The notes below the pieces were generated by a model that ran no database searches, was not told where the DNA came from, and saw only the letters and a list, made by a program, of their open reading frames with translations. A DNA stretch of 33,088 nt from Rhizobiales bacterium 32-66-11 (GTDB lineage: Bacteria; Pseudomonadota; Alphaproteobacteria; Rhizobiales; Xanthobacteraceae). Each line of letters opens with the position of its first letter. Position 1 is the first letter of the stretch. Below, piece after piece: positions 7,862-14,547 of this stretch. Made by a program: the position numbers and the translations under genes. The stretch is taken from positions 1 to 33,088 of the forward strand of contig NCEH01000043.1 of the NCBI GenBank assembly GCA_002304505.1, in the 5' to 3' direction.

Positions 7862-8620
7862 TTATCGAGTGATCCAGCCCCATTTCGCAAAAATGGCGGC
7901 ACCCTCCTTGGCCTGCAAAAACTCGACGAACTCCGCCGACAGAGGGTTGCGTTTGCCGAGCTCGGTCGCTGCAATGCCGGTGTCGCGATAGATGCGATAA
8001 CCGGGCTCGACCTCGACGAGATCGGCCAGTTCGGGAGCCTCGCGTTGCCAGATGTTCCAGATGATCCATGCATCCAATGTCTGGTCCGACGTCCATGCTT
8101 TCTTCGCCTGAGCGCTGTTCTCGGCGACGGCGGCAATATTTGAGCGAAGCGCTCGGACATCGGCGATGCTTCCGAGGCGTCCGGCAATGTCTTCCCAGAG
8201 TCCGTTCTGTCCCGCCCCGTTGACGACAAGGATCCTGTGACCGGGCTTAAGCAGATCGGCAATGCCGCCAATCTTCTCCGGATTGCCTGGGCGCACGAGG
8301 ATTGCAGACGGTCGCAGGTAAAGCGGGTAGACGTCCTCCGATTTCAGGCGGCCGTCGAACATGGACACGAAGTCGTGCATCATTGTTTCCGAGCCGCTGT
8401 AGATCAGATCGGCGTCGTTCAAAGCCGATTGACGCCACTGCGAGGTGGGCCCGGCGGTGACTACGACGTCCTTGTTCTTGAGTTTCGCGAAAGCGGCCGC
8501 CGCCTCTTTCATCGCGGGCGCCGGACCTCCAGGTCCATAGACCCTGAGATCCGCGGCACTGCCAGCGATCGGCACGCCGAAGGCGAACAAAGCAAAAAGA
8601 ACTAGCCGAAATAGGGTCAT
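7862..8620 (-). CDS. periplasmic solute-binding protein (ModA-like)
   Basis: A 252-residue extracellular solute-binding protein of the type II (ModA/accessory) fold. A signal peptide covers about 1-23 (GSAA then DLRVYGPGG). The fold is suggested by GPGGPAPAMKEAAAAFAK, the DLIYSGSETMM pocket strand and the C-terminal NPLSAEFVEFLQ. GGAGG lies six bases before the ATG. No permease or ATPase gene lies nearby, so this is an orphan binding protein. It may act as a scavenging or sensing protein, or use a chromosomal transporter; the ligand is unknown. It follows the sulfur module on the same strand after a 194-base gap. Confidence 0.75.
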   Translation of the reverse strand: MTLFRLVLFALFAFGVPIAGSAADLRVYGPGGPAPAMKEAAAAFAKLKNKDVVVTAGPTSQWRQSALNDADLIYSGSETMMHDFVSMFDGRLKSEDVYPLYLRPSAILVRPGNPEKIGGIADLLKPGHRILVVNGAGQNGLWEDIAGRLGSIADVRALRSNIAAVAENSAQAKKAWTSDQTLDAWIIWNIWQREAPELADLVEVEPGYRIYRDTGIAATELGKRNPLSAEFVEFLQAKEGAAIFAKWGWITR

Positions 8621-8798
8621 GTCTTTCCTCCGCGGTTTTTTGAAGTTGTTGGTCTAGCTACGAAGCCGGATTCGCACGGTTAGGCGTGGGCGGTGATTGC
8701 TGGTGCCAGCGTCTCTCCGATCTGCTCGCGTATCGCACCGGCCTTTCCGCGCCCTCAGCATGGTGGGCGATGCGCCGCCGGCATCGGACGTGGTCAGC

Positions 8799-8814
8799 CC
8801 GCAGAGCGCTGCGG
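8799..8814 (-). terminator. hairpin directly after the TauE/SafE stop
   Basis: Minus strand CCGCA-gcgctc-TGCGG begins one base after the TAA stop of the exporter gene and could end the blh operon. There is no U-tract behind it, so an intrinsic terminator is only possible, not shown. The rest of the gap (8621-8798) shows nothing I recognise. Confidence 0.35.
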
Positions 8815-9594
8815 TTAACCAATGAAGGCCCCCGCGCTCCGGTAGAGAACATAGGCCGCGACCACGAAGATCAGCGCCGCGAAGACGCGGTTGAGCGTGT
8901 CTTTGCCAGCCGACAGGCGGTTGGCGAGCATCATGCCGAGAATCCCGCCGATGATCCCTCCGGCGATGAACTCGAACGCGACGGGCCAGTCGACGAGGCC
9001 GGACGCGGCATAGTTCAGCGCGGTGGCGAGCCCGAAGCTGCCCACGGCCAGCAGCGATGAGCCGACCGCCTTGATCGTTGGCATGCCCGTCGCGAGGATG
9101 AGGCCGGGCACGATCAGGAAGCCTCCTCCGATTCCGAAGAAGCCCGAGGCGGACCCGGCCGCGAAGGCGACAGCGGCGGTGATCAGGCATGTCCTCAGAT
9201 CAGCCGGACGCTCGGCGGATGCGGCGGCCTTGCGAGGCCGCAGCATCATGACGCCGACAAGGATCATGAGCAGGCCGAACAGGAAGAGAAGGCGCTCGCC
9301 GTCAACCAGCTTGCCGAGCGTCGAGCCGGCGAGCGCGCCGAACGTGCCGACGCCGGCGAAGACGATCGCGCAGCGCCAACGGACGTTGCCGCTGCGAGCA
9401 TGGCCGATGAGATTGGCGAAGGCGTTGACCGAAACGGCGAGCGCGCTCGTGCCGATGGCGATATGTGGCTGTGTCACGCCGACGACGTAGAGCAGCAGCG
9501 GCGTCGCCAGGATCGAGCCGCCGCCACCGACGAGACCGAGGGAAAAGCCGACGAGTCCGCCCGAAGCGAGCGCGGGGCCGATATTGGCAAGCAT
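8815..9594 (-). CDS. TauE/SafE (TSUP) sulfite/organosulfur exporter
   Basis: A 259-residue inner-membrane protein with about eight hydrophobic segments, of the TauE/SafE family, whose members move sulfur anions such as sulfite, thiosulfate or sulfonates. Two similar halves are seen: GGLVGFSLGLVGGGGSILATPLLLY at the start and ASGFFGIGGGFLIVPGLIL in the second half, each with the glycine-rich loop typical of the family. It is the last gene of the blh unit and starts three bases after the DUF6691 gene. The place at the end of a persulfide-oxidation operon suggests export of sulfite or thiosulfate made there (inference). Confidence 0.9.
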   Translation of the reverse strand: MLANIGPALASGGLVGFSLGLVGGGGSILATPLLLYVVGVTQPHIAIGTSALAVSVNAFANLIGHARSGNVRWRCAIVFAGVGTFGALAGSTLGKLVDGERLLFLFGLLMILVGVMMLRPRKAAASAERPADLRTCLITAAVAFAAGSASGFFGIGGGFLIVPGLILATGMPTIKAVGSSLLAVGSFGLATALNYAASGLVDWPVAFEFIAGGIIGGILGMMLANRLSAGKDTLNRVFAALIFVVAAYVLYRSAGAFIG

Positions 9595-9597
9595 GGC

Positions 9598-10026
9598 TCA
9601 CCCCTTTCCGGCCAGGAACCGATCATGCGTGACCATTCCAATGACCATCGCGACGGCGAAGATCACCGCGGGGAGCAGGCCGAGTGACAGGGATGCGATC
9701 GCAGGACCGGGGCAGAAGCCGGCCAGGCCCCAGCCCACGCCGAAGATCGCCGATCCGAGGATGAGCGGGCGGTCGATGCGGGTTTTGGCCGGCAGATGAA
9801 GTTGGGCGTCGAGCAGCGGCTTATTGACCGCGAAAGCGATCCTGTAGCCGATGAAGGCGACGATCACGCCGGCACCGAGAACAAAGATCAGGCTCGGATC
9901 CCACGCGCCGGTGATGTCGAGGAAGGCCTTGACCTTGGCCGGGTTGAGCAGGCCCGAAATTGCGAGACCGAGCCCGAACAGAAGGCCGGCTGCGAGCGCC
10001 GTCAGCATGCGAAGCAGCGGCGTCAT
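9598..10026 (-). CDS. YeeE/YedE half-transporter (DUF6691 type)
   Basis: A 142-residue membrane protein, one of two short YeeE/YedE proteins that together match a single long thiosulfate transporter of the YeeE/TsuA group. The motif GFCPGPA with Cys105 is present, as expected for the second half. Its ATG overlaps the stop of the partner gene (ATGA), fitting joint assembly in the inner membrane. Known: YeeE takes up thiosulfate through conserved cysteines. The direction of transport of the split forms in BigR-type operons is not settled. Confidence 0.87.
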   Translation of the reverse strand: MTPLLRMLTALAAGLLFGLGLAISGLLNPAKVKAFLDITGAWDPSLIFVLGAGVIVAFIGYRIAFAVNKPLLDAQLHLPAKTRIDRPLILGSAIFGVGWGLAGFCPGPAIASLSLGLLPAVIFAVAMVIGMVTHDRFLAGKG

Positions 10027-10442
10027 AGCCAGCCTCCGAGGCGCATCACCAGCACCGTGACGATCGCCGTCGCGAGGAAGGTCAGCACCGCGGCGAACGA
10101 CCGGGGCGACAGACGTGCCAGTCCCGAGATACCGTGCCCGGAGGTGCAGCCGGACCCCATGCGGGTGCCGAAGCCGACGAGCAGGCCGGCGACGATCAGG
10201 AGGGGCCAGGACGCCGTTACGATGACCTGCGGCGCATTGCCGAAGATGGTGAAATAGGTCAGCGGACCGAGAAGGAGGCCGGCGACGAACGCAATGTCGT
10301 GGCCGAAGCGCTCGCCGCGCTGGCCGAGCAATCCGCCGACGATACCGCTGATGCCGGCAATGCGGCCGTTGACCAGCATGAGGAGGCTGGCGGACAATCC
10401 GATCAGCGCGCCGCCTGCCAGAGGAGCAAGATAGGCGTCCAT
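10023..10442 (-). CDS. YeeE/YedE half-transporter
   Basis: A 139-residue membrane protein with the hallmark RMGSGCTSGHGISG segment (Cys99), the first half of a split YeeE/YedE transporter. The ATG used (MDAYLAPLAGG) overlaps the stop of blh by one base (TGATG). The open frame runs further upstream inside blh, but the extra residues are an arginine-rich shadow of that gene. It works with the DUF6691 protein encoded just downstream. Confidence 0.88.
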   Translation of the reverse strand: MDAYLAPLAGGALIGLSASLLMLVNGRIAGISGIVGGLLGQRGERFGHDIAFVAGLLLGPLTYFTIFGNAPQVIVTASWPLLIVAGLLVGFGTRMGSGCTSGHGISGLARLSPRSFAAVLTFLATAIVTVLVMRLGGWL

Positions 10443-11749
10443 CACCAGACCACCCCCTCGAGCGCGTCGAGCGGAATTTTTAGATAGCGCCGGCCGTTGC
10501 ACTCCGGTTCGGGAAGCCGGCCGCCGGCCATGTTCACCTGAAGCGCATGCAGGATGAGCTTGGGCATCGGCAGCGTGGCGTCGCGTGCCTCGCGCAGGGC
10601 GATGAAGCTCGCCTCGGTCTGATCGACGATATGCGGGTTGAAGCTCTTCTGCTCGGCGACGGTGCTTTCCCACCGCGGTTGGCGGCCATCAGGCTGGTAG
10701 TCGTGCCCGGTGAACACGCGCGTCTCGTCCGGCAGCGCGAGAATGTCCTGAATGGACTTCCAGAGAACCTTGGCGCTACCGCCCGGGAAATCGGCGCGCG
10801 CCGTGCCGGAGTCCGGCATGAACAGCGTGTCGTGGACGAAGGCGGCGTCGCCTATGAGATAGGTGATTGAGGCAAGGGTGTGCCCCGGCGAGAACATCAC
10901 CCGCGCATCTATCGTGCCGACCTTGAAGGTATCTCCGTCGGCGAAGAGCTGGTCCCACTGGCGGCCGTCAGCCGGGAAGTCCGGCCAATTGTAGATCCCT
11001 TTCCATAGAGCCTGCACATCCACGACATGGGCTCCGATCGCGGTCGGAGCTCCGGTCTTCTCCTTGAGATAGCGGGCGGCGGAAAAATGGTCGGCGTGAG
11101 GATGGGTATCGAGGATCCATTCGACCGTCAGGCCCTCGTCGGCGATGTAGGCGAGGATTTCGTCGGCATGCTCGGTCCTGGTCGATCCGGATTTCTCGTC
11201 GTAGTCGAGAACCGGGTCTACGATGGCGCATTTCGCCGTGGCTGGATCGCTGACGACGTACTGGATGCTCCAGGTGCGCGGATCGAAGAAGCCTTTAACT
11301 TTTGGCTTGACGGGAGCGGGAGGGCGATTTGCGGCAAGCCATGTCCGCGCGGCATCGGGCGCAATCCCGACGTCGTTCGCGACGGCGATCAGCTTGTCGT
11401 TGCCGAAGCCTTCCACATCGGCATTGCCGGCCAGGATCCACATGTAGAAAGAGCGCGCCCCTGAGCGGCAATGCGCGATCACTGGTCCGTCCGACGCGAC
11501 GATCGCCTCCGCGAACCGCCGAACGTCCTCCGGCCGCATGTTGCTGCTCGTTACCGGGATGAAGACATAGTCGAGACCCGCCGCTCTGGCCGCCTCTTCT
11601 TCCGCCGCCGATCCCGGCTGTGAACCTTCTTCGCCATCCGGCCGATTATTGATGACCGTCTTGTAGCCGCGCCGGGCGAGTTCCGCGAAGTCCTTGGGCT
11701 GCAATTGCCCCAGGACAGAAAATTTCTCTGTGACGGGAATGGGTTTCAT
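10442..11749 (-). CDS. blh: Blh: sulfurtransferase-like and persulfide dioxygenase-like fusion
   Basis: A 435-residue cytoplasmic two-domain protein. Residues 1-110 are the DUF442 domain with a phosphatase/rhodanese-like P-loop HCRSGARS (Cys94). Residues 150-435 are an ETHE1-like metallo-beta-lactamase domain with THPHADH (His216, His218, Asp220, His221), His290 in SPGHT, Asp307 in VHDTLF and His349 in TGHDY. Known for the family: Blh of Agrobacterium and Xylella converts persulfides to sulfite and thiosulfate under control of BigR. AGGAG lies seven bases before the ATG. It heads a tightly packed unit with two YeeE/YedE genes and the TauE/SafE gene, and is divergent from the sulfide:quinone oxidoreductase gene. 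Confidence 0.93.
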   Translation of the reverse strand: MKPIPVTEKFSVLGQLQPKDFAELARRGYKTVINNRPDGEEGSQPGSAAEEEAARAAGLDYVFIPVTSSNMRPEDVRRFAEAIVASDGPVIAHCRSGARSFYMWILAGNADVEGFGNDKLIAVANDVGIAPDAARTWLAANRPPAPVKPKVKGFFDPRTWSIQYVVSDPATAKCAIVDPVLDYDEKSGSTRTEHADEILAYIADEGLTVEWILDTHPHADHFSAARYLKEKTGAPTAIGAHVVDVQALWKGIYNWPDFPADGRQWDQLFADGDTFKVGTIDARVMFSPGHTLASITYLIGDAAFVHDTLFMPDSGTARADFPGGSAKVLWKSIQDILALPDETRVFTGHDYQPDGRQPRWESTVAEQKSFNPHIVDQTEASFIALREARDATLPMPKLILHALQVNMAGGRLPEPECNGRRYLKIPLDALEGVVW

Positions 11750-11760
11750 GGAGCCGCTCC

Positions 11761-11810
11761 TTGACGCTTGTCAATATGAATTACATACTTACATAAAACC
11801 AGATATGTAA
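11761..11810. promoter_or_regulatory. blh/sqr divergent promoter region with inverted repeats
   Basis: The 83-base AT-rich gap between the two divergent genes holds an inverted repeat TTACATA (11789-11795) and TATGTAA (11804-11810) with an eight-base spacer, plus a further TTACATA-like copy at 11781-11787 and a smaller palindrome TTGAC-gctt-GTCAA at 11761-11774. On the minus strand TTTACA and TATGTA with 18 bases between them could be the blh promoter, so a protein on the repeat would cover it. BigR-type ArsR repressors bind AT-rich palindromes at such places; the binding protein here is a guess. Confidence 0.5.
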
Positions 11811-11832
11811 ATCTGCAAGTGGGAGGATCGCC

Positions 11833-13095
11833 ATGGACACCACATCGAAGCAACAAACTGCCGGAGCCGCTGCGCTTAAGCATCGGATCGTCATCGTCGG
11901 TGGCGGGGCAGCGGGCATCACGGTTGCGGCCGAGCTGAAGCGACGGGACGCGAGGCTGGATGTCGCAATCGTGGAACCCTCGGAGGCCCATTCGTACCAG
12001 CCGGGTTGGACGCTGGTCGGTGCGGGCGTGTTCACGCGCAGGCAAACCGAGCGGGAGGAACGCTCGCTGATTCCCAAAGGTGTGACGTGGATCAAAGCAG
12101 CCGTCAGCGCCTTCGACCCGGAGAATAACGTCGTCAGCCTGAGCGACGGCCGAACGCTCGGTTACGACTATCTCGTCGCATGCCCTGGACTGAAGATCGC
12201 TTGGGACGCCATCCAGGGGTTGAGGGATACGCTCGGCAGGAACGGCGTGTGCAGCAACTACCGGGCCGACACGGCGGAATATACCTGGCGCCTCATTCAG
12301 GAATTCCAGGGCGGGACCGCGCTGTTCACCCAGCCGGCAATGCCGATCAAATGTGCCGGCGCCCCGCAGAAGATCATGTACATGATGGCCGATCATCTGC
12401 GTCGTCGCGGCAAGCTCGATGCCTCGAAGCTGAAATTCTGCCTTGCCGGCGACGCGCTGTTCGGCGTGCCCTTCTTTGTGCCGCCCTTGCAGAAAGCGGT
12501 CGACGATTACGGTATCGACACCTGCTACCGGCACAACCTCATCGCCATCAACGGACCTGCGAAGGCGGCGTTGTTTTCCGTGACGGACAAGGATGGTGTG
12601 GCGCGCGACGTCGAGATGCGCTTCGACATGATCCATGTTGTCCCGCCGCAGACGGGGCTTGATGTCGTTCGAGACAGTCCGCTGGCGAACGTGGCGGGCT
12701 GGATCGAGGTCGATGCGGCGACGCTCCGGCATGTGCGATATCCGAACGTGTTCTCGCTCGGTGATGCCGCCTCCACCACCAACGCCAAGACGGCGGCGGC
12801 CGTCCGCCTCCAGTCTCCGGTCGTGGTCGCCAATCTGCTGGCGGCGATACAGGGCAAGGACATGGCCGAGGCCTATGATGGCTACGGCTCTTGCCCGCTG
12901 ACGGTGGCCCTCGGCAAGATCGTGCTCGCCGAGTTCGCCTATGGCGGCAAGGTGACGCCAAGCTTTCCGCTCGATCCGCGCGTGCCCCGCAAGAGCATGT
13001 GGTACTTGAAGACCAAGTTTCTGCCGTGGCTCTATTGGTCCCACATGCTCAGAGGCGGCACAATCGACATCAGGCATCGCGAGCGGGGATGGTGA
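11833..13095 (+). CDS. sqr: sulfide:quinone oxidoreductase-like flavoprotein
   Basis: A 420-residue FAD protein of the SQOR type, which oxidises sulfide to sulfane sulfur and gives electrons to quinone at the membrane. The dinucleotide fold is VIVGGGAAGIT (residues 20-30) and a second FAD contact is FSLGDAAS (308-314). The two redox cysteines of the family are present: Cys174 in KCAGAPQK and Cys354 in YGSCPL. The C-terminal WYLKTKFLPWLYW stretch is amphipathic and could dock on the membrane. GGGAGG stands six bases before the ATG. Divergent from blh, whose product would use the persulfide formed. Confidence 0.92.
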   Translation: MDTTSKQQTAGAAALKHRIVIVGGGAAGITVAAELKRRDARLDVAIVEPSEAHSYQPGWTLVGAGVFTRRQTEREERSLIPKGVTWIKAAVSAFDPENNVVSLSDGRTLGYDYLVACPGLKIAWDAIQGLRDTLGRNGVCSNYRADTAEYTWRLIQEFQGGTALFTQPAMPIKCAGAPQKIMYMMADHLRRRGKLDASKLKFCLAGDALFGVPFFVPPLQKAVDDYGIDTCYRHNLIAINGPAKAALFSVTDKDGVARDVEMRFDMIHVVPPQTGLDVVRDSPLANVAGWIEVDAATLRHVRYPNVFSLGDAASTTNAKTAAAVRLQSPVVVANLLAAIQGKDMAEAYDGYGSCPLTVALGKIVLAEFAYGGKVTPSFPLDPRVPRKSMWYLKTKFLPWLYWSHMLRGGTIDIRHRERGW

Positions 13096-13113
13096 GCGCG
13101 GGACCCGGCTCAC
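13092..13113. terminator. hairpin between convergent sqr and dsbA-like genes
   Basis: GTGAGC, then CGG-gac-CCG, then GCTCAC form a near-perfect stem with one bulged G. It contains the stop codons of both convergent genes, which are only 14 bases apart. It could end transcription in both directions, though no U-tract follows on either strand. Confidence 0.4.
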
Positions 13114-13748
13114 TGCTCCCCGGCTTGCTTCTTGCGCGCATCCGAGACGACCTGCTTGAAACCTTGATAGTCGAGCGTCGAGGTCTGGAACGGGCCGACG
13201 AGGTAAGCCGGCGTGCCCGAGAACCCGATGGCATCGGCCTGCGCCATGTTGCGCTTGATGAGGGCGTCGATTTCCGCGGACTTGGCCTTCATGTCGGCGT
13301 CGAGACGAGCCATGTCGATGCCTGCGGACTGGAGGCCCTGCCGCATCTTGTCTTTTGGAACGCCTACGCCGGGGATGCCCATCAGGGCATGGTGCGCGAC
13401 GTCGTACTTACCCTGATATTTGGCGGCGAGCGCCATCATCGCGCCGTCGATCGAGGTCGGCCGGATGACAGGCCAATCCTTGTAGACGAGCCTGATTTTG
13501 CCGTCCTCCTTGACGACGCGATCAAGGTCGGGCGCGGATTTTTTGCAGAACGGGCAATTGTAGTCGAGGAAGGCCACGATGGTGACGTCGCCTTTCGGGT
13601 TGCCCGCAACGGGCGCAGCCGGGTCGTTGAGGATCATTTCCTTAGACACGTCGGCATTCTGCCCGAGAGCCGTGCGGTGCATGAGAGGCACCGCCAGGGC
13701 CGCGCCCCCCAATGTGATCATGGCGCCGCGACGCGTGAGAGTAGGCAT
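13110..13748 (-). CDS. DsbA/ScsC-like thiol oxidoreductase
   Basis: A 212-residue periplasmic DsbA/Com1/ScsC-type protein, similar in plan to the one at 6979-7578. The leader has twin arginines (TLTRRGAMITLGG) and ends about residue 29. The group signature ILNDPAAPVAGNPKGDVTIV is followed by active site YNCPFC (Cys65, Cys68) and cis-Pro in GFSGTPAYLVG. AAGGAGAT lies close before the ATG. It is divergent from the two-component genes and shares with them the intergenic region that holds a PmrA-type box. It may be an oxidant or a DsbD-reduced isomerase/reductase; sequence alone does not decide. Confidence 0.9.
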   Translation of the reverse strand: MPTLTRRGAMITLGGAALAVPLMHRTALGQNADVSKEMILNDPAAPVAGNPKGDVTIVAFLDYNCPFCKKSAPDLDRVVKEDGKIRLVYKDWPVIRPTSIDGAMMALAAKYQGKYDVAHHALMGIPGVGVPKDKMRQGLQSAGIDMARLDADMKAKSAEIDALIKRNMAQADAIGFSGTPAYLVGPFQTSTLDYQGFKQVVSDARKKQAGEQ

Positions 13749-13818
13749 ACGGGATCTCCTTTTCGTGTGAGCCGGACAGGGTGGGACCCTGCCTGGACGC
13801 GAGACCCGCGCCCGTCAC

Positions 13819-13835
13819 CTTAAGGCTGGCTTAAG
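13819..13835. promoter_or_regulatory. PmrA-type box between dsbA-like gene and response regulator
   Basis: Repeat CTTAAGGCTGGCTTAAG with two perfect half-sites and an 11-base period, 46 bases before the response regulator ATG and 70 bases before the divergent dsbA-like ATG. The first distance matches those of the other three boxes (45-61), which points to autoregulation of the two-component operon; it may also act on the dsbA-like gene. Confidence 0.75.
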
Positions 13836-13881
13836 GTCGGCGGCAGATTGCGGTTGTTCTGTTGAAGTCGAGCAGGTTACG

Positions 13882-14547
13882 ATGAGAGTTTTGGTAGTCG
13901 AAGACGACGCAGTATTGATGAACGGGTTGCAAGTTGGCCTCGGCCTGGCCGGCTTCACTGTGGACGCCGTTTCCACCTGCGTGGATGCCTCGGCTGCGCT
14001 GCGCAGCTCGGCCTTCGATGCGGTGGTTCTCGATCTGATGCTTCCGGACGGGTCCGGTCTCGACGTTCTGAACGAGCTTCGAGGACGGGCGGTGGGAACG
14101 CCGGTGCTGCTGCTGACCGCGCGTGACAGCATCCCCGACCGCATTGCCGGTCTCGATGCCGGCGCAGACGACTATCTCGGCAAACCCTTCGACCTGAACG
14201 AGGTCGCCGCCCGTCTGAGGGCCTTGACGAGACGGGGCAACGGCGGCGCCTCGGCTTGCCGCATCTGGCGCGATCTGCGCCTCGACCCTGCGACGATGGC
14301 GGTCTCGAAATCGGGCGAGGGTGTGCGGCTCTCCCGCCGCGAGTTCTCCATTCTGCACGCGCTGATGGAGCGGCCGGGCCAGATCCTGTCGAAATCGCAG
14401 CTCGAGGACCGGCTCTATGGTTGGCAGGAGGACGTGGAGAGCAACACGATCGAGGTTCACATCCACAATCTGCGACAGAAGCTCGGCCCTGGCGTCATCG
14501 AAACCGTGCGCGGGGTGGGCTACAGGCTGGCGGAGGACAGCATATGA
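13882..14547 (+). CDS. OmpR-family response regulator (QseB/PmrA-like)
   Basis: A 221-residue regulator. The receiver domain (1-115) has the acidic pocket EDD (7-9), phospho-acceptor Asp51 in VVLDLMLPDG and the conserved Lys in YLGKPFD. The winged-helix DNA-binding domain (about 125-220) ends with NTIEVHIHNLRQKLG and ETVRGVGYRL, as in QseB and PmrA. Proteins of this subgroup bind direct repeats of CTTAA(G/T) type, and four such repeats stand before the thiol genes of this window and before this gene. The kinase gene overlaps its stop (ATGA). Confidence 0.93.
   Translation: MRVLVVEDDAVLMNGLQVGLGLAGFTVDAVSTCVDASAALRSSAFDAVVLDLMLPDGSGLDVLNELRGRAVGTPVLLLTARDSIPDRIAGLDAGADDYLGKPFDLNEVAARLRALTRRGNGGASACRIWRDLRLDPATMAVSKSGEGVRLSRREFSILHALMERPGQILSKSQLEDRLYGWQEDVESNTIEVHIHNLRQKLGPGVIETVRGVGYRLAEDSI

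Noticed and set aside
8621..8798. Possible small genes in the gap between the exporter and the solute-binding gene
   Set aside because: Open frames on both strands lack ribosome sites and any family resemblance.
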